DNA from: Gammaproteobacteria bacterium | GTDB lineage: Bacteria; Pseudomonadota; Gammaproteobacteria; S012-40 | Assembly: GCA_029857925.1 (NCBI GenBank) | Contig: JAOUGF010000200.1 | Span: 1 to 5,165 of the forward strand | Reading direction: 5' to 3' | Length of the DNA stretch: 5,165 nucleotides | In this document: piece by piece, positions 1 through 5,118 of the stretch | Layout of the letters: each line of letters begins with the position of its first letter | How positions within the stretch are numbered: position 1 is the first letter of the stretch | Made by a program: the position numbers and the translations under genes | Notes under the pieces: model-generated | Told to the model about the DNA's origin: nothing | Database searches by the model: none | The model's input: the letters and a program-made list of their open reading frames with translations, nothing else

Positions 1-336
1 GAAGCGCACGTCCGCCACCCATTCGATTTTTAACCGGCGCGCATTGAGTATCATGTTTGCAACGGTTTCATCTTGGGGCGGGGTGTATATCACGGCCTCT
101 TTGACATCGTAGCGGGACAGTCCGTTAAATGCGGCGCGCACCATGCCGCCGATTTGCCCGCTATAGTCCGCGTATTTATCGTCTACTTTTGTATACACCA
201 ATAGGTCTTCATCGGCATGCGCAAACGACGCGGCTAAGGCCATACCAAGGCCTAGACAAGCGCAACGTGCCCGGTTGACGCGGGGCGGACGCACATGTTT
301 TTTTGATGCGCCGAATAAAGGGTTCCAAGACATCAT
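1..336 (-). CDS. Exported protein of unknown function, N-terminal part (runs off left edge)
   Basis: An open frame of 112 codons runs from an ATG at 336-334 to the window edge without a stop. I do not recognise the family. The N-terminus looks like a Sec signal peptide: a long basic n-region (KKHVRPPRVNRAR, residues 12-24), a hydrophobic core (about residues 25-39) and a likely cleavage site after Ala-His-Ala at residue 41. The mature part begins DEDLLVYTKVDDKYAD and has no transmembrane segment in the visible portion, so a periplasmic or otherwise exported protein is inferred. The start is uncertain. There are two adjacent ATG codons (336 and 333), in-frame GTG (339) and TTG (342) just upstream, and no clear Shine-Dalgarno. 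The frame stays open upstream to a stop at 396-394. The gene is divergent from the exported-protein gene at 593; nothing shows they are functionally linked. Confidence 0.7.
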   Translation of the reverse strand, partial: MMSWNPLFGASKKHVRPPRVNRARCACLGLGMALAASFAHADEDLLVYTKVDDKYADYSGQIGGMVRAAFNGLSRYDVKEAVIYTPPQDETVANMILNARRLKIEWVADVRF

Positions 337-592
337 CACCAATGTGTCGGCAATCAGGCGCAGTTTCTTTATGCGTTCGTGGCACAGACCTCGTTACAGG
401 GCGTTCGGGAGATAGGGTGGGCGCGCGCCTGGAGGTCGCGGGGGTGGCGTTTTTTGCGATCGTTCTTTTCTAATTCCGAGATTTCTATTAGGCTATTGGG
501 TCATGTTGGTTGCCCGTCCCGCAGGGGTGTCCTTGCCGCGATGGGCAGGCAGCGGAAGGTGACGTAGGGTCTAACGTATGAGGGAGGGAAAT

Positions 593-1015
593 ATGAATGG
601 CGCAATTTTAAAAGGGGTAGGCGTGCTGCTAGGTGTGTGGGCAGGCGTCGCGGCGGCGCAGGGTCAGGTTTATTCGGTCGCCAGCACTCACGAATTTGCG
701 ACAACCATCCAGCGATTTGAGCAGGCGCTACGCGAGGAAGGCATCGAGCCGCAGCGCGACTCCGCAACTACGGCTGAGGCGGATTTTGTTTTTGTTAACC
801 CTTACGCCGCCAGCTATGCCGGGCGTTGTCGTTGGGATGATAGAAGCGACCAACCCTTTAGCACGCGGATCTGGCGCGACGCCGATGGCAAGGTCAATCT
901 GAGCTATACGGCGCCTGCAGAACGGGTCAACGAGTTCGGGGTTATCGAATGCGGTTCGGTCGTTGCGAAAATACATAAGACATTGAATAAGATAATAAAT
1001 TTCGCCGCGCAGTAG
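593..1015 (+). CDS. Small exported protein, DUF302-like
   Basis: This encodes 140 residues. I start at the ATG at 593 rather than the in-frame ATG at 578, because the purine-rich AGGGAGG at 581-587 sits 5 nt before 593 and overlaps the codons that follow 578. Residues 1-22 form a signal peptide (hydrophobic core GVGVLLGVWAGVAAA, likely cut after Ala22), so the product should be periplasmic. The mature protein has an early amphipathic helix (about 33-50, FATTIQRFEQALREEG). It then has a segment resembling the DUF302 fold: a strand ending FVFVNP (65-70), and RIWRDADGKVNLSYTAP (92-108), matching that family's edge strand, turn and strand. A final helix is AKIHKTLNKI. Cys79 and Cys120 are the only cysteines and could form a disulfide after export (inference). 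DUF302 has no established general function. The family call comes from pattern memory and could be wrong; that this is a real exported protein is much safer. Confidence 0.8.
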   Translation: MNGAILKGVGVLLGVWAGVAAAQGQVYSVASTHEFATTIQRFEQALREEGIEPQRDSATTAEADFVFVNPYAASYAGRCRWDDRSDQPFSTRIWRDADGKVNLSYTAPAERVNEFGVIECGSVVAKIHKTLNKIINFAAQ

Positions 1016-1019
1016 CGTC

Positions 1020-1049
1020 TTGATTCGGTGTGGTTGCGCCCTGTATAAT
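1020..1049 (+). promoter_or_regulatory. Sigma-70-type promoter for the 22-codon gene
   Basis: TTGATT (1020-1025) and a perfect TATAAT (1044-1049) are separated by 18 bp. Expected transcription start is about 1056. The promoter begins only 5 nt after the stop codon of the DUF302-like gene. It is the best promoter match I found on the plus strand. With the terminator at 1269-1301 it defines a transcript of roughly 245 nt. Confidence 0.65.
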
Positions 1050-1165
1050 CGGGTAGCCCGCATAAGGGTGGGTAGGCGGTTAAAGTACGTGGTGTGCGTT
1101 GTACTCAACGGGTTTTGGCCGTAGTTTAAATGCTCAAGTTTGTTTGACCTTTTGAGGAGTCACCA

Positions 1166-1234
1166 ATGGGAGAGGCAGCAGTTCTGTTTGCAATCGGTTG
1201 GTTAATGACGGCGATAGGCGCGTTCCGTAGCTAA
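1166..1234 (+). CDS. 22-residue hydrophobic small protein, probably single-pass membrane
   Basis: The product is MGEAAVLFAIGWLMTAIGAF followed by Arg-Ser and TAA. GAGGAG (1154-1159) lies 6 nt before the ATG, the best ribosome binding site in the window. Residues 4-20 are an almost uninterrupted hydrophobic stretch with small residues (Ala, Gly) spaced as in packed transmembrane helices, with Glu3 at one end and Arg21 at the other. This suggests a short single-pass helix, probably inserting into the inner membrane; small proteins of this shape often act as accessory subunits or regulators of a larger membrane complex (general knowledge, partner unknown). It sits in its own unit, with a promoter at 1020-1049 and an intrinsic terminator 34 nt after the stop. 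I do not recognise a family. It could instead be a leader peptide, but there is no run of a single regulatory codon, and the strong terminator lacks a visible competing antiterminator. Confidence 0.6.
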   Translation: MGEAAVLFAIGWLMTAIGAFRS

Positions 1235-1268
1235 ATCGCGGTCTAACCGCCAGCATCGACAGATGCCG

Positions 1269-1301
1269 GAAGCCGCCCCCCGGGGCGGTTTCTGTTTTTT
1301 T
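1269..1301 (+). terminator. Strong intrinsic terminator after the 22-codon gene
   Basis: Arms 1269-1278 (GAAGCCGCCC) and 1283-1292 (GGGCGGTTTC) form a 10-bp stem with one G-U pair and a 4-nt loop CCCG. The stem is followed by TGTTTTTTT to 1301. This is a textbook Rho-independent terminator. It ends the small-protein transcript and separates it from the FKBP gene that starts 43 nt later. Confidence 0.9.
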
Positions 1302-1344
1302 GAACGATTGATGCGCGGTTTGCGCGTGTACACGAGGGTGAAAA

Positions 1345-2019
1345 ATGAAACACACAGTGGCGAGGGTGGCGGTGCTGAGCGTATTCGCAGCGACCGCAGC
1401 GCAGGCAGCGGATATCAAGACTGACAAGCAGAAATTCAGTTATACCGCAGGCGTGCAAGTAGGGCAGAGTTTGGCGCGTGACAAAGACAGCTTTGATGTG
1501 CAGGCTTTTACGCAGGCGATACAAGATGTACTAAAGGGCGGACAGTTGAAACTGACGCCTGAGGAAATGCAGACCGCAATGAACAAATATCGCGACGAAC
1601 AGCGCAAAAAGTTTGAATCCTCCGCCGCCGCAAATAAAAAGGTGGGTGATGATTTCTTAGCGAAAAACAAGAAAGACAAAGACGTCACGGTGACCGCCAG
1701 CGGTTTGCAATATAAAGTGTTGAAAAAGGGCAGCGGCAAACAACCCAAAGAGACCGATACCGTCTCCGTGCACTACAAGGGCACGCTCACCAACGGCAAG
1801 GAATTCGACAGTTCGTATGGGCGCGGTCAGCCCACCGAATTCCCGGTCAACGGCGTGATTAAAGGGTGGGGCGAGGCCTTACAATTGATGCACGAAGGCG
1901 ATAAGTGGCAGATCTTCGTTCCGTCGGAATTGGCCTATGGTCCTGGCGGCGCGCCGGGCAGTCCGATCGGCCCGAATGAAGCATTGGTATTTGAAGTCGA
2001 ATTGTTAGCGGTAAAATAA
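1345..2019 (+). CDS. fkpA: Periplasmic FKBP-type peptidyl-prolyl isomerase, Mip/FkpA-like
   Basis: This 224-residue protein should catalyse cis-trans isomerisation of prolyl bonds and help fold exported proteins. It has a signal peptide (1-21, cut after Ala-Gln-Ala). An N-terminal helical dimerisation region of the Mip/FkpA/FklB type follows (about 25-110), including the YTAGVQVGQSL segment and a charged helix, EEMQTAMNKYRDEQRKKFE. The FKBP domain spans about 118-224. Ligand-pocket positions of FKBP12 are conserved: Tyr144 (HYKG), Phe154-Asp155 (EFDSS), Val171-Ile172, Trp175 (GVIKGW), Tyr198 (LAYGP) and Phe216, so an active isomerase is expected. There is no lipobox cysteine, so it should be soluble in the periplasm rather than lipid-anchored like some Mip proteins. 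GAGG at 1334-1337 is the ribosome binding site. Length and domain order are typical. The choice between the names fkpA and mip is not firm. Confidence 0.95.
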   Translation: MKHTVARVAVLSVFAATAAQAADIKTDKQKFSYTAGVQVGQSLARDKDSFDVQAFTQAIQDVLKGGQLKLTPEEMQTAMNKYRDEQRKKFESSAAANKKVGDDFLAKNKKDKDVTVTASGLQYKVLKKGSGKQPKETDTVSVHYKGTLTNGKEFDSSYGRGQPTEFPVNGVIKGWGEALQLMHEGDKWQIFVPSELAYGPGGAPGSPIGPNEALVFEVELLAVK

Positions 2020-2037
2020 CGCACTATCGATGATGGC

Positions 2038-2066
2038 GCGGCGGCGCAATATAGATGCGCCTCCGC
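2038..2066 (+). other. Stable hairpin between FKBP and sohB genes
   Basis: GCGG-C-GGCGCA (2038-2048) pairs with TGCGCC-T-CCGC (2056-2066) around a 7-nt loop ATATAGA, with a single C/T mismatch. No T-run follows, so it is not a standard intrinsic terminator. It may be a partial terminator, a processing site, or a 3'-end stabiliser for the FKBP message. It starts 18 nt after the FKBP stop. Confidence 0.4.
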
Positions 2067-2116
2067 ACATTGTCTTCTCCTGTAATTTTCGCGTAATTCC
2101 TATTAGGGGCTGATCT

Positions 2117-3109
2117 GTGGCATACGAATGGTGGTTACAATATAGCCTGTTTTTCGCGCAAACACTGACAATTTTAGTGAGCGTCATCGCCGTATTTTTG
2201 GTCTTGGCGAATCTTTTCGGGCGTCGTAGACACAGCGCCGATCGTATCGAAGTAAAACGAATCAACGATCGTTATGAGGCGATGGAGCATGCGATCAAGA
2301 GTGAACTGCTCGATGACCGCGCGTGGAAGGCCTGGCTCAAGGCGCTCAAAAAGAAAGGCCATGACGACACCCCTCGGCGACGCATTTTTGTGGTGGATTT
2401 TTCCGGTGACGTGCACGCCAATGAAGTGGACAATCTGCGTGAAGAAATCACCGCAGTGCTCACCGTCGCAACGCAAGACGATGAAGTCTTTGTGCGCCTG
2501 GAAAGCCCGGGCGGCGTCGTGCACGGTTATGGCCTGGGCGCATCGCAACTGGCGCGTGTGCGCAAACGCGGTATTCCGCTCACGGTCGCGGTCGATAAAA
2601 TCGCGGCCAGCGGCGGCTATATGATGGCCTGCGTGGCGAACAAGATTATCGCGGCGCCGTTCGCTATCGTCGGCTCGGTGGGCGTGTTGGCGCAGGTGCC
2701 GAACTTTAATCGACTGCTTAAAAAACATGACGTCGATTACGAAGAATTCACCGCCGGGGAATTCAAAACCACGGTCACGATGTTCGGTGAAAACACGCCG
2801 CAATCGCGCGCCAAGTTTCAGCAGGAAATCGAAGACACGCACGAATTGTTTAAAAATTTCGTCGTCGAAAATCGCCCTGCCGTGGACATCGTCAAGGTCG
2901 CCACCGGCGAACACTGGCACGGCACGCAAAGTGTAGATTTACACCTGGTCGATGAACTAACCACCAGTGACGATTACCTGTTTGAGGCATCTAAAAAAGC
3001 GGACATCGTGCAGATCATTTATACGCATAAAGCGATGTGGATGCCGCGTTGGGCAGGCTATTTTCAAGACGCCGCGAAGGCGTGGTTGTTGAAAAAATTA
3101 GCAAAATGA
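2117..3109 (+). CDS. sohB: Inner-membrane serine peptidase SohB (S49 family)
   Basis: The product has 330 residues, close to the usual SohB length. The start is GTG at 2117, with AGGGG (2105-2109) 7 nt upstream. An N-terminal transmembrane helix (about 10-34) is followed by a basic stretch (GRRRH), so the catalytic domain is probably cytoplasmic-facing or membrane-associated; its side is not settled by sequence alone. The S49 core shows IFVVDFSGDVHA (90-101), the LESPGG motif (128-133), nucleophile Ser165 in KIAASGGYMM, the oxyanion-side segment FAIVGSVGVLAQVPNFNRL, and a general-base Lys217 in TAGEFKTT. ATGEHWHG (262-269) is also typical of SohB. The Ser-Lys pair is complete, so activity is expected. 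S49 peptidases cleave leftover signal peptides and membrane-protein fragments; the substrates of SohB itself are poorly known. It lies 97 nt after the FKBP gene on the same strand, possibly co-transcribed. Confidence 0.95.
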   Translation: MAYEWWLQYSLFFAQTLTILVSVIAVFLVLANLFGRRRHSADRIEVKRINDRYEAMEHAIKSELLDDRAWKAWLKALKKKGHDDTPRRRIFVVDFSGDVHANEVDNLREEITAVLTVATQDDEVFVRLESPGGVVHGYGLGASQLARVRKRGIPLTVAVDKIAASGGYMMACVANKIIAAPFAIVGSVGVLAQVPNFNRLLKKHDVDYEEFTAGEFKTTVTMFGENTPQSRAKFQQEIEDTHELFKNFVVENRPAVDIVKVATGEHWHGTQSVDLHLVDELTTSDDYLFEASKKADIVQIIYTHKAMWMPRWAGYFQDAAKAWLLKKLAK

Positions 3110-3110
3110 G

Positions 3111-3141
3111 CGTGCGGGCGGGCCTGCGTGCCCGATACACG
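3111..3141 (+). terminator. Weak candidate terminator after sohB
   Basis: CGTG-CGGGC (3111-3119) pairs with GCCCG (3130-3134), then after a 3-nt bulge with CACG (3138-3141). The loop is 10 nt. It begins right after the sohB stop, where transcription should end because the next gene converges. Only a poor T-rich stretch (TTATTTC) follows, so terminator function is uncertain. Confidence 0.35.
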
Positions 3142-3188
3142 AGTTATTTCATGGCATGTCATTAGGCGTCTAACGGTTGCTACTGGCG

Positions 3189-3791
3189 TTATTGCCACAC
3201 CGCGACGACGAGAAACACGGGGTAGTGTTTGTCTTCTTTCTTCACCGTGTGCGCGGTGGTGAAATGAATATCATGGAAGCCGTGTTTCTCCAGCAGGCTC
3301 GCGAACTGTTTGCGGTCGAATCCTGAATGATGCACACCCTCGATTGCCGCCGGATGGAAACTGGCGTCTTCGATATCCAAGTCCGCCAGCGCCACACGGC
3401 CGCCGGGTTTAAGGTGTTCCGCGAGGCATTTAATCATGCGGTCGGTGTCTTTGATGTGGTGCATCGCCATCGCGCTGACGATCACGTCAAATTGACGGTT
3501 CAACGGCGTCACCGTGATGTCCTGGCACACCGTTTCGACCTTGTCTTTCAGGCCATGTTTGGATAACAATTGCGTGAGCATGGCGGGGGAGACGTCCACC
3601 GCAGTCACCTGATGCACGCGCGGCACGATCTGCGCGGTGAGCAGGCCGGTACCGGCGCCGAAGTCCATCACGTGCATCGTGTCGTTCAGCGGCAGGTGAT
3701 TTAATAGTGTTGAACCTATGCCTTGCGAAAGGCCCAGTGCGACGTCATTGCCGTCGAATTCTTTTGCTTTGTCTTTAAATAAGTCAGTCAT
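3189..3791 (-). CDS. Class I SAM-dependent methyltransferase
   Basis: The product has 200 residues. I start at the ATG at 3791 because GGAG lies 6 nt upstream and the protein then begins MTDLFKDKAKEFD, as in its relatives. A further 28 upstream codons are open, but they are not family-like and overlap the regulator gene. Motif I, VMDFGAGTGLLTAQI (41-55), binds S-adenosylmethionine. TAVDVSPAML (63-72) holds the acidic residue expected to contact the ribose. CQDITV (89-94) is the motif II-III region, then FDVIVSAMAMHHI (101-113) and LKPGGRVALADLD (127-139). The C-terminal part (FDRKQFASLLEKHGF, then HYPVFLVVAVWQ) matches stand-alone Methyltransf_11/25-type enzymes. It should be cytoplasmic. The substrate cannot be told from sequence, but small molecules are commonest for this shape. 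It follows the TetR gene by 40 nt, so repressor-controlled expression and a ligand linked to its substrate are inferred. Confidence 0.92.
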   Translation of the reverse strand: MTDLFKDKAKEFDGNDVALGLSQGIGSTLLNHLPLNDTMHVMDFGAGTGLLTAQIVPRVHQVTAVDVSPAMLTQLLSKHGLKDKVETVCQDITVTPLNRQFDVIVSAMAMHHIKDTDRMIKCLAEHLKPGGRVALADLDIEDASFHPAAIEGVHHSGFDRKQFASLLEKHGFHDIHFTTAHTVKKEDKHYPVFLVVAVWQ

Positions 3792-3831
3792 GTTTTTCTC
3801 CGGTGGATACACAAATTTAAAGGGAAATAAT

Positions 3832-4416
3832 TTACGCTGCAATGGCCTGCAAAAAGAATTCGACCACCTTTGCAATGTGCGCCCGTTGTTCAGCCACGCT
3901 GATTTTGTCGTTGGCGTTCATCAATTGGCGATTGCGCGGCGCCAAGAGCATGGTGACAAACATCTGCGCCGCAAACGCGCAGTCTTGCAGCGACGGGCAA
4001 CGCTGTCGCAAAAACGCCTCTAAGGGTTGCAGCACGCGCTGTGGGCCAGTCTGCATAAAATGCGGCATCAAACCGCCTTCGGCGCCTTCTGTCAGTATCA
4101 GCCGATAAAGCCCAAGGGCCTCGTCTCGTAGATGAAACGCCAGCACATCGCGTCCAAAGTGGGTCAGTTCCTCCGCGAGCGTGCCATCGGCAAACCGATA
4201 GGATGCGAGCGGTACGTCGCGCACCCGTTCCATCACCGCAACGAACAATTCCTCTTTCGTCGGAAAATAGCGGTAGACGGTCTGCTTGGTGACGCCGGCA
4301 TAAATGGCCACCGTGTCCATGTGGGTGGCCGCATAGCCGTTTTGCAGAAATAGGATTTGTGCCGCTTCGACGATGGCGGTTTGTTTCAGTTGGGCGTTGG
4401 CGAGGGCTTTTGACAT
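3832..4416 (-). CDS. TetR/AcrR-family transcriptional regulator (AefR-like C-terminus)
   Basis: With the start at 4416 the product is 194 residues, the usual TetR size. The N-terminal DNA-binding domain is clear: helix 1 TAIVEAAQILFLQNGYAATHMD (13-34, where family members end in GY-xxT-xxD), then the helix-turn-helix VAIYAGVTKQTVYRYFPTKEELF (36-58) with the signature AGVTKQTVYRYF. The C-terminal segment LGLYRLILTEGAEG...FMQTGPQRVLQPLEAFL resembles the AefR-like TetR_C domain, which forms the ligand pocket and dimer interface. No ligand can be named. An in-frame ATG at 4437 (7 codons earlier) is an alternative start; neither has a good Shine-Dalgarno. I prefer 4416 because it leaves a short leader downstream of the promoter at 4445-4472, whereas 4437 would give an almost leaderless message. 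Probably represses its own promoter and the downstream methyltransferase gene. Confidence 0.92.
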   Translation of the reverse strand: MSKALANAQLKQTAIVEAAQILFLQNGYAATHMDTVAIYAGVTKQTVYRYFPTKEELFVAVMERVRDVPLASYRFADGTLAEELTHFGRDVLAFHLRDEALGLYRLILTEGAEGGLMPHFMQTGPQRVLQPLEAFLRQRCPSLQDCAFAAQMFVTMLLAPRNRQLMNANDKISVAEQRAHIAKVVEFFLQAIAA

Positions 4417-4442
4417 AGGACTATTGATGATACTCATCGGCA

Positions 4443-4472
4443 TGACAATATCATACTCGTTGGTATTGTCAA
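4443..4472 (-). promoter_or_regulatory. Promoter overlapped by a TetR-type operator
   Basis: A dyad with perfect 8-bp arms, TGACAATA (4443-4450) and TATTGTCA (4464-4471), has a 13-bp spacer and two further matched pairs inside the arms (29 bp total). On the minus strand the same bases form TTGACA (4472-4467), a 16-bp spacer and TATTGT (4450-4445). Each dyad arm therefore covers one promoter hexamer, so a bound repressor would block RNA polymerase. The predicted transcript starts near 4438, just ahead of the TetR gene. A looser nested repeat, TATCAT (4449-4454) with ATGATA (4474-4479), could extend the site. Binding by this particular TetR is inferred from position. Confidence 0.7.
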
Positions 4473-4559
4473 TATGATAAGGTGAATTGGACTCTAAAGC
4501 CATGCTTTTTAAGCGAAATATTATTCGACGAAGGAATGTAAGCACGGAGTCAAAACACA

Positions 4560-4671
4560 GGGTTTGGCCTCGATGCTGTTAGTTTAAGGTAGGTTTTACT
4601 CAGGCACTTGACGCAACTATTTGAATTATTGATGATAAATACTATTAATCTAACAGTATTGGGTTTGGCCT
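4560..4671 (+). repeat. 11-bp direct repeat, two copies
   Basis: GGGTTTGGCCT occurs at 4560-4570 and again at 4661-4671, 101 bp apart, with unrelated flanks. It may be chance, a regulatory half-site pair, or a scar of an insertion. No transposase or terminal inverted repeats lie between the copies. Confidence 0.3.
4638..4660. repeat. Short inverted repeat
   Basis: AATACT (4638-4643) and AGTATT (4655-4660) are perfect 6-bp arms around 11 bases. It is AT-rich and weak as RNA structure. It lies between the two copies of the direct repeat at 4560 and 4661. No function can be assigned. Confidence 0.3.
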
Positions 4672-5056
4672 TGCATTTTGACATCATTCCTGTTGAATTA
4701 GCTATGCCCAACACAAAGCCTAATCTGACAACAGGTTGAAATGGCCAGATACTAGTGCATTGATTTTGCCGAGGTGCTACATCACATCACCGCTCGGGGC
4801 TACGTTCAGGCGAATATATTTCGAGATTACACCCGACCGCAAGCAACTTCTATCGCTGGGAAGTAACAGTGCGAATGTAAAATGTAAGACCCGACCCGCT
4901 GGTTCCAAATTGAAAGTCAAATTAATCAATTCGCCACGAATTTCCTGGTCTAACCCTCCGCTTGTATTGAAGTATTTGGCGATGATTGCGAATCCGTATG
5001 CTCAAGCTATCAATACTAATACCGATATTAACTCGACTCGGCAATTTTACGTATTT

Positions 5057-5081
5057 TTTGTTTGTTGCAATTGTAAACAAA
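5057..5081. repeat. AT-rich inverted repeat
   Basis: TTTGTTT (5057-5063) and AAACAAA (5075-5081) are perfect 7-bp arms around 11 bases that themselves contain the palindrome TTGCAA. It directly precedes a TATAAG (5085-5090) that could be a -10 element, with TTGTTG (5062-5067) as a poor -35 at 17 bp. An operator over a promoter is possible but unproven. Confidence 0.3.
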
Positions 5082-5097
5082 GCTTATAAGACCATGC

Positions 5098-5118
5098 AGG
5101 TATTTCGGTGTAATACCT
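5098..5118. repeat. 7-bp inverted repeat near right edge
   Basis: AGGTATT (5098-5104) and AATACCT (5112-5118) are perfect arms around a 7-nt loop TCGGTGT. It lies 38 nt before the ATG at 5156 and about 8 nt after the candidate TATAAG, so it would sit at the very start of any transcript from there. It could be an operator or a 5' hairpin. Confidence 0.35.

Noticed and set aside
463..491. Candidate promoter TTCTTT-17-TATTAG ahead of the DUF302-like gene
   Set aside because: The -35 matches consensus at only two positions; not distinguishable from chance.
379..567. 62-codon plus-strand frame starting with GTG
   Set aside because: No ribosome binding site, biased Arg/Ser/Trp-rich translation, lies in the divergent intergenic region.
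728..1108. 126-codon minus-strand frame opposite the DUF302-like gene
   Set aside because: Antisense to a gene with a clear signal peptide and ribosome binding site; translation not protein-like.
2174..2929. 251-codon minus-strand open frame opposite sohB
   Set aside because: Antisense shadow of a strongly conserved gene; translation is rich in His, Arg and Asp, typical of antisense to GC-biased codons.
3792..3875. N-terminal extension of the methyltransferase by 28 codons
   Set aside because: The GGAG site and family-like MTDLF start favour 3791; the extension would overlap the end of the TetR gene.
4417..4545. N-terminal extension of the TetR protein to 4545
   Set aside because: It would translate through the promoter-operator dyad and add 43 residues not typical of the family.
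4736..5089. 117-codon plus-strand frame
   Set aside because: TTG start, AGG directly against the start instead of a spaced Shine-Dalgarno, no recognisable domain, and the opposite strand looks at least as protein-like.
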